From Tetracentron sinense (lineage: Eukaryota > Streptophyta > Magnoliopsida > Trochodendrales > Trochodendraceae), in NCBI GenBank assembly GCA_015143295.1, contig CM026568.1, positions 16,684,607 through 16,748,606 on the forward strand: 64,000 nt of DNA, read 5' to 3'. Position 1 is the first letter of the stretch. Each line of letters starts with the position of its first letter. The position numbers and the translations under genes are program-made. The notes beneath the pieces were generated by a model that saw only the letters and a program-made list of their open reading frames with translations, was not told the DNA's origin and did no database searches. Positions 45,877-57,700 of the stretch are shown here, piece by piece.

Positions 45877-46410
45877 GAGAGTGGCAGCAGGAGGTAAATT
45901 TAATAGATTAATGGAAGTAAGGTGATAATCACATGTTCCCTTTTAACTCATTAATTGTGGTTAAGATTCACTAATCCTTAGGTTAAAGCATATAACCTTG
46001 ATTTAAAAAAGCAAATTTTTTTTTTAACTACATGAGTTAAAACATATTAACCATAATTCAAGGACAGTTTAAAGGGATTGTCTAAGGGCGAGGAGCAGTA
46101 GTCCGATCTAGGGGCAGAGCCAAGATTTTCAGGTGTTTATATTAAAAAAAAAATAGTAAGAGAGTGGCAGCAGGAGGTAAATTAAAGAGATTAATGGAAG
46201 TAAGGTGATAATCACTTGTTCCCTTTTAACTCATTAATTCTGGTTAAGATTCACTAATCCTTAGGTTAAAGCATATAACCTTGATTTAAAAAAGCAATAT
46301 ATTTTTTTAACTGCATGAGTTAAAATGTATTAACCATAGTTCAAGGACAGTTTAAAGGGGGGTTGTCTAAGGGCGAGGAGTAGTAGTCCGATCTAGGGGC
46401 AGAGCCATGA
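45877..46410. repeat. Direct duplication of a repeat block of about 255 bp
   Basis: About 45877-46128 and 46155-46410 are near copies (GAGAGTGGCAGCAGGAGGTAAA at the start, GGGCGAGGAGCAGTAGTCCG at the end). The block shares a segment with the Helitron copy at 17022-17190. Confidence 0.82.
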
Positions 46411-46674
46411 TTTTCTTCTAGAGGGGGCTAATGGGTTTGGGGGCACAACCCTGATTTTTTTTCTTTTTTGAAGGCAAAGTTCATGGACCATCTCTTCTGT
46501 TTGTGTCTATTTTAAATATGTTTTTAAGTTAGGGTGCAATGTAGCTACTCTCTTTGCTCATGGTTATGTCATTTTAAATTAAATAATATATTATAAAATT
46601 TGAGTTTTTTTTTAAAAGTTTAGGGGGCAATTGCCTCCTTATCCCTTGCCTATGCCAATATAAGTTTAAAGTTA

Positions 46675-47350
46675 GTTTTTTTTTTCTCAAAAGTTATGGG
46701 AGCTAAAGCATCTCCCGTTCCTCGGGTCTGCCCATGCTTCCAGGTTACGACCCTATGAATACTATAATTTTTTTCCAAAATTTTAGGAGGGACTTTAGTC
46801 ACTCCTAGGTCCCATGTGACTCCACCACCAGTGGTCTGATCCTTGCTAGAGGAGAGGACTATTGCTGAAAAATAAAACGAATGAATATGAAATAGAAAAG
46901 ACCCCCCCAATATTCACTCGAGGAGAGGACTATTGCTGAAAAATAAAACAAATGATAACGAAAGAGAAAAGACCCCCCCCCCCCCCCAATTGCCTCCTTA
47001 CTCCTTGCCTATGCCCTCTAAAATTAAATAATATAAGTTTAAATTTAGGTTTTTTTTCTCAAAAGTTATGGGGACTAAAGCGTCTCCAGTTCCTTGGGTC
47101 TGCCCCTACTTCCAGGTTATGGCCCTATGAATATTATAATTTTTTCCCAAAATTTTAAGGGGGACTTTAATCACTCCTAGGTCCCATGTGGCTTCACCAG
47201 TGGTCTGATCCTCGCTCGAGGAGAGGACTATTGCTGAAAAATAAAACGAATGATAACAAAATAGAAAAGACCCCCCGATCTTCGCTGGAGGAGATGACTA
47301 TTGTTGAAAAATAAAACGAATGATAACGAAATAGAAAAAGACCACCCTCC
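46675..47350. repeat. Second set of duplicated repeat blocks
   Basis: A block of about 175 bp with CTCAAAAGTTATGGG, GGGTCTGCCC and CCCATGTGAC occurs at 46675-46850 and 47048-47220. A shorter motif, GGAGAGGACTATTGCTGAAA, occurs at about 46851, 46921, 47219 and 47289, each followed by a C-run. The order suggests unequal duplication of one dispersed repeat. Confidence 0.78.
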
Positions 47351-47492
47351 AAAAAAAAAAAAAACTTGATTTGAGGTTGCTTCACCATATTACCATAATA
47401 CCTTCCTCAAATTGGATGCCCAGTTTTTATCATGGAAGATAGAGAGACTCTAAAGCTTGGTTGTTTTAAGAGGGCAAACAGGTTATGAGGAA

Positions 47493-47650
47493 TGCTAGCC
47501 CTACTCTCAGTCAAACACTACTCTCAGTCTCCCCCAACCACTTGTCCATTCTTGACGAGAGAGAGTGTTTTAACCACCATAACTGATTTGATAATGGATA
47601 AGTGGTTGGTGGAGGCTGAGAGTAGAGTTTGACCAAGAGTAGGGCTAGCA
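47493..47650. mobile_element. Foldback MITE of 158 bp
   Basis: The ends TGCTAGCCCTACTCT and AGAGTAGGGCTAGCA form a terminal inverted repeat that continues for about 60 bp per arm with few mismatches (CCAACCACTT-TCCATT near the inner end). Only about 35 bp lie between the arms. The flanking target site is not clear, and the superfamily is undetermined (Mutator-like is possible). Confidence 0.8.
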
Positions 47651-48715
47651 CGCCTCAACAGGTTATTCAGAGGTTCGAGGTCATAATCGTAATTTTCATG
47701 CCAAAGCAAGGACATCTTGTTTTCCCCCCTAAATGTAGTGAGGCTTGATACAATTAATCATCAATCAAAGGTAATGGCTTGATTGATTGTTAAAAGAGTA
47801 GGAACTCCAAATGGAAATCCGCAATTAGTATCAGCAGTGAGGATCAAAACTCCATAATTAAAAGGAGGTCAATCAGGTTTCTCTTCGCATTTGATATCGA
47901 TAGAGGAGTGAATTTTGCTGAGTTGCAATGCTGGGAGCCATTGGACCATGATAAAAACATCAAACGAGATAGATGATAAATAATAAAAAATTTGATATTT
48001 TATTATACTTCTATATGTCAATGATATACCAATTTTTAATGTCTAAAATAATTTTGTTTATTTTTATATTTCATTTTTTCATCTAAACATAATTCTTTTA
48101 ATTAATTTTAACTATAATTATAAAAATGATTTATAATACAAAAATAATTATAAAAATCAAAATTTATAAGAATTAACCCATTTTCTTAAGAGAAAAATGC
48201 CAAAACGGCCTAACTGACCCGTACCAATCCAAAGCAGTCGTTCTCAAAGCACGACAAGAAAAAAAGAATGAAAAAACAGGGTACGTTCGTCATTCCGAAA
48301 AGACATCCGAAGGCGCCACGCAACACAAAGTTGTAAGCCAAAAACCAGAATTATGAAATGACATAAACACCCTCAACAACATTGATAAGAACAAAAAAAA
48401 TAGAAGGCTGTCGCTTAATTTCCTGTCGGACCACTAAATAAAAAGAAAGAAACGCGAGCGATCCGCGCAAAGCAGTGAAAAAAAGTATTTTATTTCACTC
48501 GCCGGAATTTGAAATTCCGATTAACGTCCGGCTAGGGTTTCTGATTCTTCTTCATTGATCTCAGTAACTGTTAAGATTAGGGTTTTCGAAAAAGTTGCAG
48601 ATTCCCTTCTCGATAGGGTTTATTTGTTATTCTTCTTCGATCTCCTGCTTATGAGGTTGTACCTGAGATCTGTAATTTCTTGTTTCGTGGAGGAATTGTT
48701 ACTGGGAAATCCGTA
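47651..48715 (+). promoter_or_regulatory. Upstream region and probable 5' leader of CRWN1
   Basis: AT-rich up to about 48180, then more mixed. 48430-48715 contains features of plant 5' leaders: CT-rich runs (TTCTTCTTCATT), GGCTAGGGTTT and TAGGGTTTT (telobox-like AGGGTTT) near 48530-48620, and no in-frame ATG close to the start. AGGGTTT motifs are common near transcription starts of housekeeping and cell-cycle genes. No TATA box is convincing. Confidence 0.45.
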
Positions 48716-51700
48716 ATGTTTACGCCGCAGAAGAAATCGTTGTCGGGTTGGCCGGTTACGCCGAGAAGTGAAGCACGCAAGAACAGTGTTGGGGTTTCAA
48801 ACTCTAGGAACGATGGAGGTAGAGATGGAAGTGCTGCGAAGGGGAAAAGAGTGGCTTTTGCTGAAAGGCCTCCGCCTCTGGGTTCATTAGATGAGAATGG
48901 GAGAAAGACGGTGGTTGGATTGGATGGTGGCGACACGGAAGTCTGGCAGCGGTTTAGGGAGGCGGGATTGTTGGATGAGGCATCGTTGGAGCGGAAGGAC
49001 CGTGAAGCGCTTTTCGAGAGGGTTTCGAAGCTCGAAAACGAGGTTGGAGGCCAATCTTGCTTTAATTCTTCGTGTTGGGTAGTTTTGATTCTTGAAATTC
49101 AGCAATTTATCTTGTTATTTTGGTGTTTTTTCTTTTCATCTTTTATGGGTTTGGAATGTATTAGATTTTTCTGACTGTTCTTTATGTTCTCCTTTCTCAA
49201 TAACTCGCTAAAAAGATTGGCCCCTTAGAATGAATCTTTTTTTTTTTTTTTCATTTATCGAAGGATCAGAAAAAAATGGGTCCGGATCGTTTTTGTACCT
49301 GTGTTCAGTGTTTCTTACTTTTTGAAACTCTATTGATTAAACAAATTTCGGAGAAGTATGATTTAAATGTAGAGTGGAATCAAGAAGGATGGAGAGGCAA
49401 TGGAATTTCTCATTCAGTTTTTCTTATTTTTTGAAACTATATTGATTAAACAATGACGGAGAAGTATGATTTAAATGTAGAGTAGATTCAAGAAGGGATG
49501 GAGAGGCAATGGAATTTCTCAAGGTCCGTATACTGAGTGTAGACATGTCAAACATAAATGGTTTAAATTTGGGTGGTACAAGCACCCTTATTCTCTTTGT
49601 CCAGTATAACAACAAATCTGGTTCAGAGTCCCAAACCAAATATCTTTCTAGTCAATCTATTTCATATACACAATCTGGTTATTCAGTTGTGTGATTTATG
49701 TACTTGGTCGAATATGCACACGGTCTGGAAAGTTTCTATTGTTACAACTGTTCATTAAGTGTGGTGTAAGAATTCAACATTTTAAATCTTGTACAGCTCT
49801 AAACATAGCCACCAAGTCGAAGTTCGGGACTTTTTCAGTTAGGGAAAATTTCAGAAAAGGAGGCAACATATGAAATAAAAAGCTGGGAAAATGCTAGGAC
49901 AGATAAAAAAATAAATAAAAAATACTAATTATAAAATTTTTAAATAAATATATTTAATGTAGTAAATATTTATTTGTGATTTTTTCAAAAAATATTGTGA
50001 ATAAATACTGTTTAATTTGTGAAATTCGGACTTTTTGAAAAGTTTTTTTCTCTCTCTATAAAAAGCTCGAATACTTCATGAATTAATGATATGACAAAAA
50101 GTTGTGAATTATTCCGGACTTTTTAAATAAGTGGGAGAACTTTGTTAATATGGCTGTAAACATTAGTGAGGAAGCTTATTGCTAGTTATTGCCCCCATTC
50201 CTTGATCTTATGAACACTTTAGGTCTCATGGTGATCTTCTTGCTAGGACTGGTACATTCAAATGAGTTAAACCCACAATTTTGTTCTTTCTAAATTGAAA
50301 ATGTGTTTATTTAACTTGCTCATTGCAACCTGGCAACTTGCCTTCTTGAGGTCTAAAAGAACTTTTGGATGGGGAATTGGCTTGGACTTGATGAGGCACC
50401 GAGTGTGTATTGGGCGAGAATTTGGTAATCGGTTATTTATTAATTTCTAAAAAAAGAGTAAAGAAGTACTGTAGCTACCAATGGAGTGAAGTTTTAAATT
50501 TTAATGTTTCATGCAGTTATTAGTTGATGTGAGTATGCTGCAAAGTTTAGGGTTAGCAACTTGGCTATGACAATGAAAAACTTTTTTTGGTGGACTTCTT
50601 TCAGTTCGCGAAGATTTTCAGATTTATATGAAGTTGAATTGTTGTCTTAATGTGGGGCGATTAGCTTTCGGATTGGAAATTTGGAAGGCAGTTCCTTCAA
50701 TTGGGATGTCTGGTGGGCCGGTGGCCTCTTAGTAGAATGGGATAGGGCAGCGATTAAGGTTCTCAATTTGGAATAAGAAGCCTGTTCGCTTTGTATTTTG
50801 TATTCGTCATTAGTGATGGGTTAATATGGTTGTTCACCAGGGTGTATGGTCCTTTGAGCTCTGCTGAGTCCTGAGACTTTTGGCAAGAGTTAGAAGATGT
50901 GAGTATTAGGTGGGAGGCTCCATGTTGTTTGGGACGAGATTTTAATTGTGTTAAGTACTAGGGTTGTCCAACATCCAAGTAGATGAGAGTATTTAAGGAC
51001 TTTATTTTCGCCATAATCTCATTGTCAGTTCATGGGGCCCAATTTACTTGTTCTAACTTTTTTAGAAACCAATGGTCAGTAAATTGGATAGTTTCCTTTT
51101 TTATGATTAATGAGAGCCCTCCCTTGTCTCATCTCCGATCATATTCCGATCGTGCTCAAAGCGGAAAGGTTTGTGGGTGGGCCTAAACCTATCAAATTTG
51201 AAAATATGTGTCCGATCCACCCTTACTTTAAGGAATTAGTGGAGTTTTAGAAGAGATCTAATTTCTGGAGACCACCTAGGACCGTCTTTGGTACGAAGTT
51301 AAAGCATTGAAACAAAGGATCAAAGTCTGGAATAAGGATGTCTTCGACATGCTGTTTGAAAATAAAAAAAGAATTTTAAGTGAGATTCAAAGTATTGATG
51401 CCGAAGGGGACGCAGGGACAATTCTTGACTATGGGGATGAGATGAAGAGATTCCTTGAAAAACAGTTTCATTCCCTTTTGAAATTGGAGATTAGTTAGAG
51501 ACAAAACCGTGGGTCAAGTGGCTTAAAGGAAGCCTCGATCGGGTGAGACCTTATACAAAGAATACCATGATATTAGACTGATTATGGATGTCCATACTTT
51601 TGATGTGATTTTAGACGAGCAAAGGGACAATATGGATAAGCCTTTTGAAGGGGATGGGGTTTTGAACGCCATTTTGGGAATGTAAGGTGTAAAGCACTGT

Positions 51701-54700
51701 GCCCTGATGGCGTTTCCGTAGAATTCCTTAAGAGGTGTTGGAATATTATTGGCCAGATCTAGTCAAGGTTAACAATGAGTTTCATACTTTCATGTGTTAG
51801 GGAAATTCGACCCCGTGCTCAATAGTACATTTATAGCCTTAATGCCTAAACATGAAGGTGCTCATAATGTCAAAATGCTTTTACCCAACAAGTTTGGTGG
51901 GAGCATGTACAAAATACGACTTGAGATCACCTCCAGAGTTAATGGCAGGGAGGCTGTCAACATTAATTCGGGAGCCGCCATGCACCCCTTTTCATTTATG
52001 CTAAAACGAATGGGACGCTAGCTTTCGTTTGAAAGGGGAATGCAAAGGGAGTACGTGGTGGCATAGTAACAAATTGGGGTTCGAGAATATTTCAGTAAGG
52101 GTCTAGTTCAGAAAAAAATTGGCAAAACTTTGAGAAAGAAAAGTCAATAGTTTTAAGTTTGGTGTATAACTAGTAAATATTGGTGTGCTCATAGCTTCAC
52201 CCTATTTTAAATAAAAAAAATAAGACTAACCTTTCAAAAAAAAAAAAACGGAAACAATAAAAAGATAAATTTAACAATTATAAAGAAAAAGTAACAGGAT
52301 ACTAACCATAGTTACAAAGTTGGAGTGTGAGAATTATTTGTCAGGCAAAAATTAAATTTTTTTGTGTGGAAAAAACCAGAAAATCTAAAAATAATTTGGT
52401 AGACATTGGGCAAGATACTAAATAAGATCACTAATTATTAAATTATGAACAAACACATTTCATATATTAGATATTTATTTGTGACTTTTCAAAAAAGAAA
52501 AGTGAATAATTCATGTTTAACTTCTAAAATTCCAGATTTTTTCAAAAAGTAATGAATAGTTCGGGAATTCATCGTTTGACGAAAAAATCGCGTATTACTT
52601 AGGACTTTTTGAAAAACTCAGAGAACTGTCACTATGCATAGTGGCTCTCAGTTAATGCTGGCAGGCTCCCCGCCTGTTAACACTAGAGGTGATCCCAAGT
52701 CAAAGATTGACAAAAATTTCATCTTCCAGAGTCAAGCTAGTTATGACTTCCATCATTTCCCCCCTTAGAGCACGCTTGTGAGCAGGATATGGATCCTTGA
52801 TGAAATTCTTATGGTCAATGAATGTGTGGATGAAAGAAAAAATTTAGGATCCCCAAGTGCTGTTCGCAAAATTGATAGGGAGAAGTATTACCATGTGAAT
52901 TGGGATTTCCTTGACTACATCATATAGAATGGGCTTTGGAATCACATGGAGAAATTGGATGAGAATGTGTTGTTCGCAAAATTGATAGGGAGAAAGCCTA
53001 TTAAGTATTACCATGTGAATTGGGATTTCCTTGACTACATCATATAGAATGGGCTTTGGAATCACATGGAGAAATTGGATGAGAATGTGTTGTTCTTTAG
53101 TGTCCATTATGATCAATGGTAGCCCAATGACTTATTTTAAAAGTTCTAGAGGTATACGTCAAGGTTAACCCTCATTCCTACCCTCACTCCCTTTTTTCTC
53201 TTCATCATGATTATTGAGGCTCCAAGAAAGATGATTCTAGCCCAGTTACTTAATTTAAAAGTTCTAGAAGTCTACGTCAAGGTTAACCCTCAATCCAGTT
53301 TTCTCTTCATCATGATTATCGAGGCTCCAAGTAAGATGATTCTGTTAATGCGGATAGGGAATATTAAGTACTTCCTTTTCAAGTTGCTAGTCTATATCAG
53401 CAGTTTTCAGACAAGAATTTGCTTGAGGGCTTTGTTAGTTTGTTTTTTTCATAATTGTTGGATATTGAACTAAATATTTTGCGCGAACTCTTCTGGATAA
53501 GTAATGTGTTCATGTCGACACTTGTCCGACTCCAACACGTATCGGTTTCTTGTTAGACACTTTTGGATTTTCTTTTCTTCTATTCGTTACTTTCACAACA
53601 TAAATTGATATACACCATAGACAAGTGTTCTACTTTATCCTTTAGAAGGTTTATAGGTAGTGACTACAACACTATTACATTCATCTATGCCCTTATTTGT
53701 AAGTATATAATATACATAATGAGATATCCCAATTAACAATGCACTAAAAAATTTAAACATCTCTAGAGTCCTCGAATCCTATTTTTTGGGGGTTGCTTAA
53801 TCCGAAGCATTTGTATCCGACTCAGACACTTGCGTTTGTGCAACTTTGGCACTAAGTGATATTATATTTGTGAGACACTAAAATTATAATATATTTTATG
53901 CAAATCCTCTGATTCTTTTCCTTTTTGGCATCATTTGAGGCCAATCTGCAGTTATATTATATCGTCTGGAATTTGGAGAAGTTGAGACTGTAAGATGGCT
54001 TTTGTACTTGGATCATGCTTTCCCTTAATAATATTGGAATAAAGAGGTCTTTGGTAATGTGTCGGAATTGAAGGCCCGATGGCTATTTGACATTCAGTCC
54101 CTTGACTCCATTGAGACTGCACGACCACTTTCCGATGCGGAGAGCCGCGCTCGGGAATCCTTGAAGTATGAGTACCTAAAGTCTATGCTTCTCGAGGAGA
54201 TCAGTTGGAAACAAAAGTCTAGGGTTCGTTGGTTGAAGGAGGGGGACCGTAATACTAAGTTTCTTCCATCGCATGGCCAATTTTCGTCATAAATCAAATC
54301 GTATCTCGAGCCTCTTAGTTGATGGTGAGTAGAAATCGGATCAGAAGTCCATTGAGGATAGCGTGGTCGGTTTCTATAAGGACTTGTATTTGGAGAAAGT
54401 TCCGTGGCGCCCAAAGTTAGATGGTTTTCCTTTCGACTCATTATCCCCAACTCAAAGTGAGGAGTTGGAGCGTCCATTTCGGGCTGATGAGGTGCTGAGT
54501 GCCATTTGGTCCGTGGCAGGTAATAAGGCACCTGGCCCTGATGGCTTTTCCATTGAATTTTATAAGGCGTGTTGGGACGTGGTGGGGAAGGATCTCTTAG
54601 CAGTTTTTCAGGAGCTTTATGATTCAGGGTCGTTTGATAGGGCAATTAACAATACATTTGTGACCCTGATTCCGAAGAGGGTTGGTGCCCAAGAAGGCAG

Positions 54701-57700
54701 GCCTAAAAGAATTTCCCCTCATTAGCTTGGTCAGTAGTGCATATAAAATTCTAGCGAAAGTGTTGGCCACCCGTGTTCGTAGTGTCCTAGATTCCATCAT
54801 CTCCCCTCATCAAGGCGCCTTTGTGAGGAGTAGACAAATCTTAGATGACATTCTTATTACCAATGAATGTGTGGATGAGCGCCTTAAATCTGTCATCCCA
54901 GGCTTGGTTTGTAAGATTGATATGGAAAAGGCCTATGATAATGTCAATTGGGAGTTTTTCCTTTATGTGTTGGGCTGTATGGGCTTTGGGCCTAAGTGGT
55001 GATCGTGGGTCCAAGCCTGTGTCTCCTCCGCTTCTTTCTCCATCCTCCTTAACGGTAGTTCAAAAAACTTTTGTAGTTCTAAGGGGCTTAGGCAGGGAGA
55101 TCCCTTGTCTCTAGCGCTTTTCATCATCGTTTCGGAAGCCCTGAGCCGGATGCTGGTCTGTGCGAATGGGCAGTTGTTTGAAGGGTTTTCCGTGGGGAGG
55201 GAGCAGTTCAGTATCTCGCATTTGCAGTTTGCGAATGATACGTTAGTGTTCTGTGGTGCCTCTTGTTTGCAACTCATCAATCTTAGGTGTATTCTGAGAT
55301 GTTTTGAGGAAGTGTAGGGTCTCCAAGTCAATTTGTGTAAGAGTGAAATTGTTCCTATTGGAGACATTCCCCATATTGATCTCTTGGCCACATGTCTAGG
55401 GTGTCAGAAAGGGGCCCTCCCATCCACTTATCTCGGGCTTCCGCTGGGGGCCCTATTCAAATCCAAAGTTGTCTGGGACCTAGTGATTGATAGATTCTAT
55501 ACGCGTCTTGCTAGGTGGAAGTCCTCCCTCCTTTCCAAAGGTGGTAAGCTGACCCTAATCAAGAGTACCCTTAGAAGTCTCCCCACTTATTATCTCTCCA
55601 CCCTATTTCTTCCTAAGTCCATTGCCTTGATTCTTGATCGTCTCTAGCGCAACTTCCTTTGGCAAGAGTGTGGTGATAAGCGGAAATACCACCTAGTTGA
55701 TTGGGCTCAAATCCGTAAGCCGCTCGAGGCAGGGGGCCTCAACCTTATTCCGCTCAATGCGGTGAATAGGGCTCTGTTGGGTAAGTGGGTTTGGCGGTTT
55801 GGCGAGGAGAGAGAGAGTCTTTGGCGAAGAGTAATAGTGGCTAAATATGAGCTTGTTTCTTCTTGGTTTCCTAGGGGAGTTAGAGGCCCACATGGGGCGG
55901 GTCTTTGGAAAGGTATTATGGGGTTGCCCTGTCTCTAGATCCGTTCATCAGGTTCAAGCTGGGTAATGGGGTTGACATCTAGTTTTGGTACGATGTTTGG
56001 AGTGCTCAGTCAAGGCTTAAGGGCGATTTTGGGTCTCTTTTCCTTTTGCCTCTCAACAAAGGGGCATCTATTGCTGAGTACGTTGAGCGTTTGGGTAGTG
56101 CCACAGTCTGGTGTCCTAGTTTTAGAAGGACTTTGAATGATTGAGAAGTTGAGGATATTAACAGACTTCTGGCTCAGTTGAGTTCCTCCTACCCTAGATC
56201 TCAGATTAGCGATTGTAGGGTGTGGTCTTGTAGCAACAACGAGCGATTTTCAGTGAGATCACTCTTGCAGTCCTTTGACCCTGCTTCACGTTTTTTTCCT
56301 CAGATGGCTGTGTGGGCTAACCAGGTCCCCACAAAGGTATCTTTCTTCATCTGGTCTGCGGCTCTTAATACAATTCTCACTACGGATCAATTGAAGAGGC
56401 GAGGGTGGAGTTTAGCTAATCGGTGTTATTTGTGCCTGAATGAGGAAGAGACTGTGAACCGTTTGTTCTTGCACTGCCCGGTTGTCTTCGGGCTCTGGGC
56501 TTGGTTCATGGCCTGCATGGGTGTGGAGTGAGTCTTCCCCTTCTCTTTTCTGAGCTTCTTATCGGGATGGCGCTTGATGTCGTGGGCGGGTGCCAAGGAA
56601 ACCATATGGACTTTTTTGCCTGGTGCTATTTCGTGGGCTGTTTGGAAGGAGAGGAACGGTCGAGTATTTGACAACTCTTCTTCTTCTCTCCTCCGGATCT
56701 GAGCCTAGGTGCGGCAATCAATTATGGATTGGAGCTCCACGAGTTCGGTGGGCCAATATGTGAGGGAGGTTCTCCTAATTTGATCGGCAGCCGCTTAGTT
56801 TTTGTGATTTTTTGGTTCTTTCATCTTTTTTTCTAGTGTGGTTCTCTATTTTAGTTTACGCCACTGTAAACTATTCATATTTCTTTTATATATATATATA
56901 TTTGCTTTACCGATAAAAAAAAAATAAGTATGGTATGAAATGTTTCATGGGAATAGTCTCTTTTGATTTCATAATGATAATTGCTATCTTTTGGCTTGAT
57001 CAATTGTTTGTATTTCCTGTGATCCGTTTATTTGCGTCATCTAAATAGATATCCCATTGTTTCCTTTTGCCTTGGATGGTCTTTAAATAATTGTATTTGT
57101 TATATGAAATGAGTTGATGATGGCTTAATTTTCAGTTTTTAATTGTCTTTCCTGGTTGAAGTTTATTGTTTGAGATTAGATTTATTGTTTTCCTCATATC
57201 TGATTTATTGATGTTACGAGCAGCTTTTCGAGTACCAATACAATATGGGGATTCTCCTCATAGAGAAAAAGGAGTGGACTTCTAAGCATGAAGAACTCAG
57301 GCAAGCATTAGCAGAAGCACATGAGATTATCAAGCGAGAACAAACATCACATGCAATGGCAGTATCCGAAGTTGAGAAGCGAGAGGAGAATTTGAGGAAG
57401 GCCTTGGGTGTTGAGAAGCAGTGTGTGGCTGATGTAGGTTATCTTTTTTGTATTTTACTTTTCTCTTTAGTTTTACTTCATTTCCTTTTGGAAAATATCA
57501 TGGCTGTTATATGATTTGTTTTTGGTTATTTCTTACCTCTTAATGACATGCTTGTTGCATTTTCTTTTTGTAAGCTTATTGCTAGGATGATGGTCATCGA
57601 GTTCTATTACTCTAATCTTGTATCTCATGTTTTTCTGGAACCGAACTTAATCGTTGGTAAGTAAACTGGATTGTATTTATTGGATTGTTTTCTTTCTGTT

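Larger units (their letters stand above)
49043..57223 (+). other. CRWN1 intron 1 (8.2 kb), LINE-filled
   Basis: The donor is GAG|GTTGGA and the acceptor TTACGAGCAG|CTT. It holds a tandem duplication at 49320-49533 and three LINE pieces (50720-52080, 52690-53350, 54029-56924), all in the gene's direction. The remaining DNA (49534-50700, 52081-52690 and 53350-54028) is AT-rich without recognisable features. Confidence 0.85.

Noticed and set aside
45734-45925. Small open frame with Leu/Lys-rich helix-like sequence
   Set aside because: No known family, and its end lies in a duplicated repeat; too weak to call.
48680-48715. Alternative upstream start for CRWN1
   Set aside because: The frame extends upstream only through a TTG. 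The first in-frame ATG is 48716 and gives the conserved MFTPQ start.
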